64,000 nucleotides of DNA from Candidatus Aminicenantota bacterium (GTDB lineage Bacteria > Acidobacteriota > Aminicenantia > UBA2199). A model generated the notes under the pieces. The model searched no databases, was not told where the DNA came from, and saw nothing but the letters and a program-made list of their open reading frames with translations. The position numbers and the translations under genes are program-made. Below, in pieces: positions 9,078 through 17,487 of this stretch (its first letter is position 1; each line of letters starts with the position of its first letter). The stretch is taken from assembly GCA_026393835.1 (NCBI GenBank), contig JAPKZK010000085.1, positions 1-64,000 on the forward strand, written 5' to 3'.

Positions 9078-9195
9078 AGGGGAGAAAAAATTGGAGCGTC
9101 CCCTAATCCCTCCTAATCGCTGAATTTTTAGCCCCTCTTTTCCCCGGTGGGCGGTGAAAAAAAAAAGAAAAAAAATTTAATCCTAAATTAAATTA

Positions 9196-9224
9196 TTGAC
9201 TTCGCAAAAGTTTTATTGTAAAAT
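9196..9224 (+). promoter_or_regulatory. Promoter of the Hdr-Mvh operon
   Basis: TTGACT (9196-9201), a 17-base spacer and TAAAAT (9219-9224) give a near-consensus sigma70 promoter. The leader to the first start codon at 9316 is about 85 bases and ends in AGAGGA as ribosome site. Confidence 0.75.
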
Positions 9225-9315
9225 CTGGTATGACCAATATGAAAACTGGTATTACAGCCAAGCTTTTTTTGCCTACAACAATCGTTAAAAAAAAAATAAT
9301 ACAAGAGGATAATCA

Positions 9316-11133
9316 ATGAGTATCCAATTAAAAATCGGGGTTTATATCTATCAAAACGGAAAAGAGGGCAAGGGAATCATCGACAGCCAGGCAATCGCCG
9401 AATACGCCAAAGGCCTGCCTCATGTCGAACGGGTAACTTTATTCAGCGAGCCGAAAAAGTTAAACCCCCTTGTCCTGGCGGATGAGTTCAAAAAAGCCGG
9501 TTTCAACAGGATTGTAATCGCTGGGGAATCGCCGGGTTATTTCAAACCGGCGTTTAACCGCGCCATGGCTGAGGCCGGCGGGGACCCGGAGGAGGTTCGA
9601 ATCGCCTCGTTCCGGGAGCACGGCGTGGGCCTGGAAGGTCCCACGGACCGGGCCAAGGCGGTGGTGGCTTGCGCTGTTTTCGGCATCCCCTTCGGCCTGG
9701 CGGCAATTCCCGGGAAGGTCCCGGTGAACCCGGCGACATTGGTCATCGGCGGGGGCGTGGCCGGCATCCAGGCCGCCCTGGAAATCGCCGACGCCGGCTA
9801 CAAGGTCTACCTGGTGGAACGCCTGGGGACCATCGGCGGCCATATGGCCATGTTCGATAAAACTTTCCCCACCCTTGACTGCGCGGCATGCATCCTGACG
9901 CCCAAGATGGTGGCCGTGGGGCAACACCCCAACATCGAATTGATCGTTCTTGCCGATGTTCAAGATGTGAAGGGACGCCCCGGCGCTTATCAAGTAAAGG
10001 TGCTGAAACGCACCGGCCGGGTGGACGCCAAGGCCTGCGTGGCCTGCAACGCCTGCGCCGAAATCTGTCCCGTATCGGTTCCCAGCGAGTTCGACGTCGG
10101 CATCGCCAACCGCAAGGCCATCTATATTCCCTTTCCCCAGGCGGTGCCCAATACGTATATCATCGACGGCGCTTCCTGCACCTATGTCCAGAGCGACGGC
10201 AAAAAATGCGGCGCCTGCTTGAAAAAATGCGCCAAAGACGCCATCCATTTCGACGCCAAAGACGAACTGATCGAATTCGAAGTGGGTAACATCATCGTCG
10301 CCACGGGGTACGATACCTTTGACGCCCACCGGCTGGACCGCTACGGTTACGGCGTGCTTCCCAATGTGCTGACGTCGCTGGAATTCGAACGCCTCACCAA
10401 CGCCTCGGGCCCCACGGGAGGGAAAATCGTCGTCAAAACTAAAAAACTCAACAAACGCACCAAAACCGAAGAATGGGTTTTCGACCCGGACGGCCCAAAA
10501 CCGAAAGCAGTGGCAATCATTCACTGCGTCGGCTCCCGGGACCAAAACTTCAATTCCTATTGCTCCCGCGTTTGCTGCATGTACTCGTTGAAATTCGGCC
10601 ACCTGGTGCGCGAAAAACTTCCCGATGCCGCTTGCTATGAATATTACATCGACATGCGGGCTTTCGGCAAAGGGTATGAAGAATTCTTTGAGCGCATCAA
10701 AGACGAAGGCGTTCATGTGGTGCGCGGACGGTCCGCCAGGATACTGCCGAAGGACGACCGGATGATCGTGAAAGGCGAAGACATCATCCACGAAACCGTC
10801 ATCGAGCTCCCGGTGGATATGGTCCTGCTGGCGGTAGGACTGCAGCCCACCGCCGATGCGGAACGGTTGGCCTCCATGCTGGGAATCGAACGGGTCCAGG
10901 AGGGCTGGTTCAGCGAAATGGAATACAATGTCGAACCCACCAGCACGGAACGCGGCGGGATTTTCGTGGCCGGCGTATGCCAGGGCCCCAAAGATATCCC
11001 GGATACGGTGGCGCAAGCGGCGGCCGTCGCCGCCAAAGCCCTTAAAAGTATCGTAAGCGGCAGCATCGAGGGCAGCCGTCAACGCTTGACCCTCCTGGAT
11101 ATCGAACAGAGGGCCATGTCGCTGGCTGTTTAG
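9316..11133 (+). CDS. HdrA-like flavoprotein, first copy (QmoA/HdrA family)
   Basis: A 605-residue HdrA-type FAD iron-sulfur protein, the electron-splitting hub of Hdr-Mvh complexes. The N-terminal domain (residues 1-130) lacks the cysteines normally found in HdrA: VYIYQNGKEGKG replaces the usual C-x-C-G stretch. A FAD Rossmann motif VIGGGVAGIQAALEIADAGY follows, then the HdrA signature TLDCAACILTPKM. Next comes an inserted ferredoxin domain (CVACNACAEICP and CGACLKKCAKDA), and then the conserved YCSRVCCMYSLKFG. No C-terminal ferredoxin is present. The second HdrA at 12381 has the complementary set of clusters. First gene of the hydrogenase operon. Confidence 0.92.
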   Translation: MSIQLKIGVYIYQNGKEGKGIIDSQAIAEYAKGLPHVERVTLFSEPKKLNPLVLADEFKKAGFNRIVIAGESPGYFKPAFNRAMAEAGGDPEEVRIASFREHGVGLEGPTDRAKAVVACAVFGIPFGLAAIPGKVPVNPATLVIGGGVAGIQAALEIADAGYKVYLVERLGTIGGHMAMFDKTFPTLDCAACILTPKMVAVGQHPNIELIVLADVQDVKGRPGAYQVKVLKRTGRVDAKACVACNACAEICPVSVPSEFDVGIANRKAIYIPFPQAVPNTYIIDGASCTYVQSDGKKCGACLKKCAKDAIHFDAKDELIEFEVGNIIVATGYDTFDAHRLDRYGYGVLPNVLTSLEFERLTNASGPTGGKIVVKTKKLNKRTKTEEWVFDPDGPKPKAVAIIHCVGSRDQNFNSYCSRVCCMYSLKFGHLVREKLPDAACYEYYIDMRAFGKGYEEFFERIKDEGVHVVRGRSARILPKDDRMIVKGEDIIHETVIELPVDMVLLAVGLQPTADAERLASMLGIERVQEGWFSEMEYNVEPTSTERGGIFVAGVCQGPKDIPDTVAQAAAVAAKALKSIVSGSIEGSRQRLTLLDIEQRAMSLAV

Positions 11134-11205
11134 CGTTTAACGGCTGCCTGGCCACTGGATGTATGCAGCAAAAAAATTCGTTTAATAATTTATAAGGAGA
11201 TCAAC

Positions 11206-12369
11206 ATGGCTGTACGGGTAAATCCTAAGCTTATCGACGACCTGGAGTATTACGGCGCCCAGGATGTCATCAAATGTTACCACTGCGGCAATTGCAGCGC
11301 GGCCTGCCCCTTCTCGAAAGAACCTTTCGTTTTCCCGCGGAGATCGATGCGCTACTTGCAAATGGGGCTTGAACAACGCCTGAAAGGCACGCTGGAACCC
11401 TGGTTGTGCTACTACTGCGGCGAGTGCTCCGAAGAGTGCCCCCGCGGCGCTGAGCCGGGTGAAACTATGATGAGCATGCGCCGCTGGCTTACGGCCCAAT
11501 ATGACTTTACCGGCATGGCGGATATCTTCTACCGCTCCTGGAAAGCCGAACTGTTGGCCGTTCTCATTGTTGCCTTGCTGACAGGCATCGGCTTGTTGTT
11601 GTACGGTTTCAACTGGGGCGGGGGAAATCTTTCCATCTATGACGGACCACAGGCTTTCCTGCCCAGTTCCGCTATTCACACCTTCGACTGGATCATGGGG
11701 GGGTTCTTACTGGTGCTCCTCTATTTTAACAGTCTCAGGATGTGGTATTTCGTGGTAAAAGAGCAGCGGGTCCCTAAAATCAAGCTGTCGATTTATATTA
11801 AAAAATTATACGTGCTTTTCCTACACTTCTTCACCCAGAAACGGTATTCCGAATGCGAAAGGAAACGACCCTGGATTTTACACCTGGTGCTCATGCTCAG
11901 TTACTTAACGATGCTGATCCTGATCATGTTTTTCCTGCGCCAGGTGCAGGATGGTCCGGCCATCGACTGGAGGGTGCATACATTCGGTTACCTTGCGGCA
12001 ATCGGTCTTATTGTCACTGTCATCCTGGCTATTCGCGGACGCATCAAAAAGACCGATCCTTCCCACAAACATTCCCATGAGTCCGATTGGATGTTCCTGA
12101 TCCTGTTAGTGATCGTATCGGTAACCGGCGTCTTACAGCACGTGCTGCACAGGGTCGGGTTGTATGCGCCGGCCAACATTATGTATGTCCTTCATATGAT
12201 GGGTGTGGTGCCGATGTTGGTGCTGGAGGTTCCCTTCAGTAAGTGGGCCCACCTGGCATATCGAACATTCGCCATGTATTTTTCGGAACTGGAAGTCGAA
12301 GCGCTGAAACAGCAGGCTAAGGCGCAAAAAACCATAGACGTCGCGCGACAAGCGGCGCAGGCGGCCTGA
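11206..12369 (+). CDS. QmoC-like membrane iron-sulfur protein (HdrC-HdrE fusion)
   Basis: A 387-residue fusion. The soluble N-terminus has two [4Fe-4S] motifs, C24-x2-C-x2-C-x3-C34 (CYHCGNCSAACP) and C68-x2-C-x2-C-x3-C78 (CYYCGECSEECP), as in HdrC. From about residue 110 on, several membrane helices follow, containing histidines (for example LQHVLHR and YVLHMMG) that could bind heme b, as in HdrE and QmoC. It likely anchors the Hdr-hydrogenase complex to the membrane and passes electrons to or from quinone (inference from QmoC). AAGGAG ribosome site. It lies between the two hdrA genes. Confidence 0.88.
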   Translation: MAVRVNPKLIDDLEYYGAQDVIKCYHCGNCSAACPFSKEPFVFPRRSMRYLQMGLEQRLKGTLEPWLCYYCGECSEECPRGAEPGETMMSMRRWLTAQYDFTGMADIFYRSWKAELLAVLIVALLTGIGLLLYGFNWGGGNLSIYDGPQAFLPSSAIHTFDWIMGGFLLVLLYFNSLRMWYFVVKEQRVPKIKLSIYIKKLYVLFLHFFTQKRYSECERKRPWILHLVLMLSYLTMLILIMFFLRQVQDGPAIDWRVHTFGYLAAIGLIVTVILAIRGRIKKTDPSHKHSHESDWMFLILLVIVSVTGVLQHVLHRVGLYAPANIMYVLHMMGVVPMLVLEVPFSKWAHLAYRTFAMYFSELEVEALKQQAKAQKTIDVARQAAQAA

Positions 12370-12380
12370 AGGAGGGAACC

Positions 12381-14117
12381 ATGGAAGAACAACTTAAAAT
12401 CGGCGTATATGTTTGCAACTGCGGTACCAATATCGCCAAAGTGGTGAATGTCGAAGAAGTGGCGGAATCGCTTGGTAAAATGGACGGCGTGGTGGTGGCG
12501 CGTTCTTATAAGTATATGTGTTCTAATCCCGGCCAGGAAATGATTGTCAATGACATTAAAAAGCTTGGCCTGAACCGGGTGGTGGTGGCCGCCTGCAGCC
12601 CGCGGATGCATGAACCGACTTTCCGCAAGGCCCTGGAAAACGCGGGGATTAATCCTTATTTCCTTGAAATGGCCAATATCCGCGAGCAGTGCAGTTGGGT
12701 TCATGACGATCCCATCGAGGCCACGGAAAAGGCCAGGGTGCTTACCAGCGCGGCAGTCAAGCGGGTACAGTATCATGAACCGCTGGAAAAGCGTTCGGTC
12801 CCGATGTGCCCGGCGACGTTGGTGCTGGGCGGCGGGGTTGCCGGGTTGGCCGTCGCCCTGGAATTGGGCGACGCCGGTCAGCAGGTTTACCTGGTGGAAC
12901 GGGAAAACCGGCTGGGCGGCAACGTGGCGCGGGTGGACCTGACGGCCCCTTACCTGGACTCGGCGCGGGACCTCCTGACCGAATTTATCACCCGGGCCAA
13001 CCAGAACCCCAAAATCACGGTGATGCTGGAATCGAAACTGGTGGAACTGGGCGGCTATGTGGGCAATTTCCAGGCCAGGGTGGAAGACGCCCAGGGCGAT
13101 GTGCTTGAACTGGCAGTGGGTTCGGTGGTGGTCTGTACGGGTTACAAGGAGTTTGACGCCTCCAGGATTAAATCCCTGGCTTACGGCTGGCTCCCCAATG
13201 TAATCACGTCTTTCGAATTGGAGGACATGATCCGCAAGGGAAAGATACTTACCAACGAGGGCAAGGTTCCCCAATATGTCTCCCTGATCCACTGCGTGGG
13301 CAGCCGCAGCCTGGAATATCACCCGTATTGTTCGCGGGTTTGCTGTATGACCGCCCTCAAGTTTGCCAACGAAGTGAAGTCGGCCATTCCGAATTCGTAT
13401 GTCAGCGACCTGTATATCGATATGCATGCGTTTGGAAAAGGCTGCGAAGATTTTTACCGAAAGAGTTCCGAAGTGAAAACGATGTTTTTAATGTATGAGA
13501 AGAATCATCCGCCCCGGATTCGCGAGGCCGGGCCGGATGATGACTGCGGGATGTTCATCTGGGTGAAAGAGCAGCTTTCCGGCGAGGAAATCGAAATCCC
13601 TTCCGACCTGGTGGTATTGATGGTGGGCATGGAACCGCGGGAAGATTCCGAGTCCGTGGCGCACCTGGTGAATATCAGCCGGGATAAGCACGGCTGGTTT
13701 ATCGAGAGCCACCCGAAATTGGACCCGGTGGCCACCACGACGGACGGGGTATTTATTGCCGGGGCGTGTTCGTCTCCCAAGGATATCCCGGATACGGTGG
13801 CCCAGGCCCGGGCGGCCGCGGCCCGTATACTGGCCAAAATCGCCAAGGGTGAAATCTGGGCCGACGCCATCTATGCGGAGGTCGACGAGGACCTGTGTTC
13901 CGGCTGCCGTATGTGCAACGAACTGTGTCCTTATACGGCTGTGGAATACGATAAAGCTACGAAACGCAGCCATGTGATCTATGCGATGTGTAAAGCCTGT
14001 GGGGCGTGTGTTGCCGCCTGCCCTTCGGGCGCCATCAAGGCGCGGCATTTTACCGATCAACAAATTTTCGCTCAAATAGAGGGGGTGCTCCCATGGCATT
14101 TGAACCACGTATCATAG
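12381..14117 (+). CDS. HdrA-like flavoprotein, second copy (QmoB-like)
   Basis: A 578-residue HdrA-type protein. The N-terminal domain keeps the cysteines missing from the first copy (VYVCNCGTNIAKV, YKYMCSNPGQ, VVAACSPRMHEPTFRKA). The FAD motif is LGGGVAGLAVALELGDAG. The central inserted ferredoxin and the CAACILTPKM signature are absent. YCSRVCCMTALKFA is conserved, and the C-terminus carries two [4Fe-4S] motifs (CSGCRMCNELCP, CKACGACVAACP). A strong AGGAGGG site lies 11 bases behind the QmoC-like stop, and mvhD overlaps its 3' end. QmoB is a natural fusion of such an HdrA with MvhD, so this gene and the next together match QmoB. Confidence 0.91.
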   Translation: MEEQLKIGVYVCNCGTNIAKVVNVEEVAESLGKMDGVVVARSYKYMCSNPGQEMIVNDIKKLGLNRVVVAACSPRMHEPTFRKALENAGINPYFLEMANIREQCSWVHDDPIEATEKARVLTSAAVKRVQYHEPLEKRSVPMCPATLVLGGGVAGLAVALELGDAGQQVYLVERENRLGGNVARVDLTAPYLDSARDLLTEFITRANQNPKITVMLESKLVELGGYVGNFQARVEDAQGDVLELAVGSVVVCTGYKEFDASRIKSLAYGWLPNVITSFELEDMIRKGKILTNEGKVPQYVSLIHCVGSRSLEYHPYCSRVCCMTALKFANEVKSAIPNSYVSDLYIDMHAFGKGCEDFYRKSSEVKTMFLMYEKNHPPRIREAGPDDDCGMFIWVKEQLSGEEIEIPSDLVVLMVGMEPREDSESVAHLVNISRDKHGWFIESHPKLDPVATTTDGVFIAGACSSPKDIPDTVAQARAAAARILAKIAKGEIWADAIYAEVDEDLCSGCRMCNELCPYTAVEYDKATKRSHVIYAMCKACGACVAACPSGAIKARHFTDQQIFAQIEGVLPWHLNHVS

Positions 14118-14527
14118 GTTTTTTGTGTAATTGGTGCTCATACACGGGCGCCGATCTGGCCGGAACCAGTCGGGTTAAATATCCATTCAATGTCCGAATT
14201 ATCCGGGTGATGTGTTCGGCCCGGATCGATCCCACGTTCATACTGAAAGCGCTGTCCGACGGCGCCGACGGCGTGTTGGTGTGCGGCTGCCATCCCGGCG
14301 ACTGTCACTATGTGGAAGGCAACTACAAAGCCATGCGCCGTTTCGCCCTGCTTAAGAAAATGCTGCGTTCCCTGGGCGTTGAAGAAGACCGGGTCCGGCT
14401 GGAGTGGGTCAGCGCCAGCGAAGGCGTCCGTTTTGGCGAAGTGATCGCGGATATGACGGAAAAAATTCGCAAGCTGGGTCCCAACCGGATTAAGGCTGAA
14501 CTAATCCTGGACAAGGCTGAGAGGTGA
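14093..14527 (+). CDS. mvhD: MvhD-type [2Fe-2S] electron-transfer subunit
   Basis: A 144-residue protein that relays electrons between the [NiFe] hydrogenase and HdrA. The MvhD/FrhD cysteines are visible in FLCNWCSYTGADLAG, VMCSARIDPTFI and VCGCHPGDCHY. The frame is open from 14006, but the ATG at 14093 (MAFEPRIIGFLCNWC) fits the family start and follows AGAGGGGG. It overlaps the second hdrA by 25 bases, a coupling consistent with the HdrA-MvhD fusions known elsewhere. Confidence 0.93.
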   Translation: MAFEPRIIGFLCNWCSYTGADLAGTSRVKYPFNVRIIRVMCSARIDPTFILKALSDGADGVLVCGCHPGDCHYVEGNYKAMRRFALLKKMLRSLGVEEDRVRLEWVSASEGVRFGEVIADMTEKIRKLGPNRIKAELILDKAER

Positions 14528-14530
14528 CAC

Positions 14531-15496
14531 ATGGCGGATAAAAAATTACAAATTGCCCTGTACTGGGGCGCGGGCTGCGGCGGTTGTGATGTGGCGGTGT
14601 TGGATACCAATGAGTTTATCCTGGATGTGGCCGCCCTGGCCGATATCCGCCTCTGGCCCATCGCCGTGGACGGGAAATACAAGGATCTGGAACATATGCA
14701 GGACGGCGAATTGGACCTGACCCTGTTTAACGGCGCCGTGCGCAACAGCGAGAATGAAGAGATCGCGAAACTGCTGCGGCGCAAGAGTAAGATCATGGCG
14801 GCGTTCGGGTCGTGCGCCCATATGGGCGGCATCCCGGGCCTGGCCAACCTGTGCAAAAAAGAGGAAATCTTTAAAACGGCTTACCTGGATAATCCTTCCA
14901 TCGAGTCCAGGAACCAGGTTGTTCCTTATACCCAGACCAAAGTGGACGTCGGGGAGCTTGAGCTTCCCACTTTTTACAAGCGGGTTTACAAGCTGGATGC
15001 CATCGTCCCGGTGGATTACTATGTACCGGGGTGTCCACCGGCGCCGCACCAGGTCAAGGCGGTTTTATTGGCCGTGGCCGGGGGTCAGTTACCCCCCAAA
15101 GGAAGTGTGGTAGGGGCGTCCGACCGGGCCGTATGCGACGAGTGCCAGCGTAAGAAAAACGAGAAGAAAGTAAGTAAGTTCTATCGCCCCTGGCAGAAGA
15201 TACAGGATTTCGATACTTGTTTGATGGAGCAGGGGATTCTCTGCGCCGGTTCCGCCACGCGCGGCGGCTGCGGGGTCCGCTGTCCCAACACCGGGCAGGG
15301 CTGCCGCGGCTGTTACGGCCCGATGCCCAATGTGAAAGACCAGGGGGCCAAATTGCTTTCCGCTGTTTCCTCGATAATCGACAGCAAAGACCCGAAAGAA
15401 ATCGAACGTATCCTGGCGGGTATCCCGGATTTTGTCGGCGTGGCTTACAGATTCGGTTTACCGGCTTCGATGCTGCAAAGGAGTTTCCAACAATGA
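14531..15496 (+). CDS. mvhG: [NiFe] hydrogenase small subunit, group 3 (MvhG-like)
   Basis: A 321-residue electron-transfer subunit carrying the iron-sulfur relay. The proximal-cluster cysteines are in WGAGCGGCDVAV, AAFGSCAHMGG and VPGCPPAP. Further cysteines occur at CDECQ and in the C-terminal CGVRCPNTGQGCRGCYGP region. No twin-arginine signal is present, so the enzyme stays on the cytoplasmic side, as expected for Mvh-type enzymes. GAGGTGA precedes the start by a few bases, and the stop overlaps the large-subunit start (ATGA). Confidence 0.94.
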   Translation: MADKKLQIALYWGAGCGGCDVAVLDTNEFILDVAALADIRLWPIAVDGKYKDLEHMQDGELDLTLFNGAVRNSENEEIAKLLRRKSKIMAAFGSCAHMGGIPGLANLCKKEEIFKTAYLDNPSIESRNQVVPYTQTKVDVGELELPTFYKRVYKLDAIVPVDYYVPGCPPAPHQVKAVLLAVAGGQLPPKGSVVGASDRAVCDECQRKKNEKKVSKFYRPWQKIQDFDTCLMEQGILCAGSATRGGCGVRCPNTGQGCRGCYGPMPNVKDQGAKLLSAVSSIIDSKDPKEIERILAGIPDFVGVAYRFGLPASMLQRSFQQ

Positions 15497-16959
15497 GCCG
15501 CAAGATTAGTATAGATCCAATTACCAGGTTAGAAGGCCACGGCAAGATCGAGATTTTTCTCGACGACCAGGGCGCTGTTGAAGATTGTTATTTCCAGATT
15601 CCCGAGTTAAGGGGTTTTGAACGTTTCGTGGTAGGAAGGCCCATCGAGGAGCTGCCCAGGATCGTGACCCGCATCTGCGGCGTATGCCCGGCCAGCCACC
15701 ACATGGCCAGCGCCAAAGCGGTAGACGGTTGTTTCGGCAATGAAGTCCCGCCCCTGGCCCACAAACTCAGGGACATGTATTATAACGCCCACTACATTCA
15801 CAGTCATATTGCTCATTTCTATGCGTTGGCGGCGCCGGATTTCGTATGCGGCCCGGACGCCGACCCGGCGGTGCGCAATATCCTGGGTGTGGTGGCCAAA
15901 GTGGGTTTGGAAATCGGCGGGAAAGTCATCAAATCCCGCGCCCAGGCCCAGGAGATTCAACAATTGATCGGCGGCAGGACCACCCACCTGGTCTGGTGCT
16001 TGCCCGGCGGTGTGGCCAAAGGCCTGAATAAGGAAGGGCTTGAGAAAATCAAACCGATGGTGGCCGAGCTGTACGATTTCACCCAGTTTTCACTGGACCT
16101 GTTTAGAAAAGTGGTGTTGGGCAACGCCGCCTACGTCGATCTTATCCTGAATGGGCCTTACAATTTGAAAATCCACAGCATGGGCCTGGTGGATGAGAAC
16201 AATGCGCCTAATTTTTACAATGGGCTGGTGCGGGTAGTGGACTTCGAGGGCAATGAGATTCATAAGTATTCGCCCCTGGAGTATTCCCAGTTTGTGGCCG
16301 AGCATGTGGAGCCCTGGACGTATCTTAAGTTCCCTTACTTGAAAAAGCGCGGTTGGAAGGGTTTTGTAGAGGGCATCGATTCGAGTATTTACATGGCTTC
16401 GCCGCTGGCCCGTCTCAATGTGGCGGAGCGGATGGCGACGCCCAAAGCCCAGGAGGCGTTCGAAGAGATGTATAAAACTTTGGGTAGTAAGCCCTGCCAG
16501 GCGTTGATGGCTTCTCATTGGGCCCGGTTAGTGGAAATGGTGCAGAATGCGGAAACGCTGCAAAAGTACTGCGCCGATCCTGAAATCACCGGTGAAAATT
16601 ACCGTGTGGTGCCGAAGCAAATCACGGGCGAAGGTGTGGGCATCGTGGAAGCGATGCGCGGTACATTGACTCATCATTACACCTGCGACCAGAACGGGAT
16701 TTGCACCAGCGCCAACTTGATTGTGGGGACCACCAACAATAATGCGCCGATTCACATGGCGACGAAGAAGGCGGCTTCCGCGTTGATCAAGCCCGGGGTC
16801 GAGCCTACGGAAGCGATTCTCAATATGGTAGAGATGGCGTTCCGTACTTTCGATCCTTGTTTTAGCTGTGCGACCCACAGTTTACCCGGTGAGATGCCCC
16901 TTCAAGTGCGGATTCACAAGGGTGGCAAGGTATACCGTGAGTTCCGCCGCTGCTGTTGA
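15493..16959 (+). CDS. mvhA: [NiFe] hydrogenase large subunit, group 3 (MvhA-like)
   Basis: A 488-residue catalytic subunit that splits or forms H2 at a NiFe(CN)2CO centre. The nickel ligands are in RICGVCPASHH near the N-terminus and DPCFSCATHS near the C-terminus. About 25 residues follow the final His; such a tail is normally cut off during maturation by the protease encoded next. The frame is open further upstream (from 15217), but the ATG at 15493 overlapping the small-subunit stop gives the standard N-terminus SRKISIDPITRLEGHGKIE. The ORF ends inside the protease gene. Confidence 0.95.
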   Translation: MSRKISIDPITRLEGHGKIEIFLDDQGAVEDCYFQIPELRGFERFVVGRPIEELPRIVTRICGVCPASHHMASAKAVDGCFGNEVPPLAHKLRDMYYNAHYIHSHIAHFYALAAPDFVCGPDADPAVRNILGVVAKVGLEIGGKVIKSRAQAQEIQQLIGGRTTHLVWCLPGGVAKGLNKEGLEKIKPMVAELYDFTQFSLDLFRKVVLGNAAYVDLILNGPYNLKIHSMGLVDENNAPNFYNGLVRVVDFEGNEIHKYSPLEYSQFVAEHVEPWTYLKFPYLKKRGWKGFVEGIDSSIYMASPLARLNVAERMATPKAQEAFEEMYKTLGSKPCQALMASHWARLVEMVQNAETLQKYCADPEITGENYRVVPKQITGEGVGIVEAMRGTLTHHYTCDQNGICTSANLIVGTTNNNAPIHMATKKAASALIKPGVEPTEAILNMVEMAFRTFDPCFSCATHSLPGEMPLQVRIHKGGKVYREFRRCC

Positions 16960-17443
16960 AGAACCTGTTAAGACTTTGTTATTGGGCATGGGCAACGCCA
17001 TTCTCTGCGATGATGCGGTAGGTATTCGCCTGGCGAAGTACCTTGGAGAACGGCTTGCCCATGCGCCCGGTCTTTCGGTGCTGGAAGAGTGTTCGGTTGG
17101 GGGTCTGAATATCCTGGATGTAGTAACGGGATATGACCGGTTGATTATCCTGGATTCGATTAAAACCGGCGGGGCAAAGCCGGGCGACTGGTACCGGTTT
17201 ACGGGCGAGTCTTTGCGGGAGACGATGCACCTGGACAGCGTCCATGATACGAACCTGGCGACGGCGTTGGAGTTGGGGCGGAAGTTGGGGTTAAAGCTCC
17301 CGGAGGATCGGGATATTCATATTTTCGCAGTAGAGGTCCAGGATAATATCACTTTCAGTGAGCGGATGACCGAGGTATTGGAGCGGGATTTTTTGCAGTA
17401 TGCGGAGGAAATATATAAAGAAGCAGCAGAACTGGTTAGTTAA
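16937..17443 (+). CDS. Hydrogenase maturation endopeptidase (HyaD/HycI family)
   Basis: A roughly 168-residue protease that clips the C-terminal extension of the large subunit after nickel insertion. It shows the family opening LLLGMGNAILCDDAVGIRLA, the acidic nickel-sensing residues in LIILDSIKTGG, and the His region SVHDTNLATALELG. The start is inferred: GTG at 16937 within the end of mvhA gives a compact N-terminus; an in-frame ATG at 16868 is less likely. The 23-base overlap with its substrate gene suggests translational coupling. Last gene of the operon. Confidence 0.9.
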   Translation: MSSAAAVEEPVKTLLLGMGNAILCDDAVGIRLAKYLGERLAHAPGLSVLEECSVGGLNILDVVTGYDRLIILDSIKTGGAKPGDWYRFTGESLRETMHLDSVHDTNLATALELGRKLGLKLPEDRDIHIFAVEVQDNITFSERMTEVLERDFLQYAEEIYKEAAELVS

Positions 17444-17487
17444 TTAAAATCTTCCTTAAATATTCTAAATGAGGTAAAATATACGCC

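Noticed and set aside
9460-11082. 540-codon minus-strand frame opposite the first hdrA
   Set aside because: It mirrors the GC-rich third positions of a clear HdrA gene, and its translation has no family features.
12192-13427. 411-codon minus-strand frame opposite the QmoC-like and second hdrA genes
   Set aside because: Shadow of two well-supported genes; crosses their boundary.
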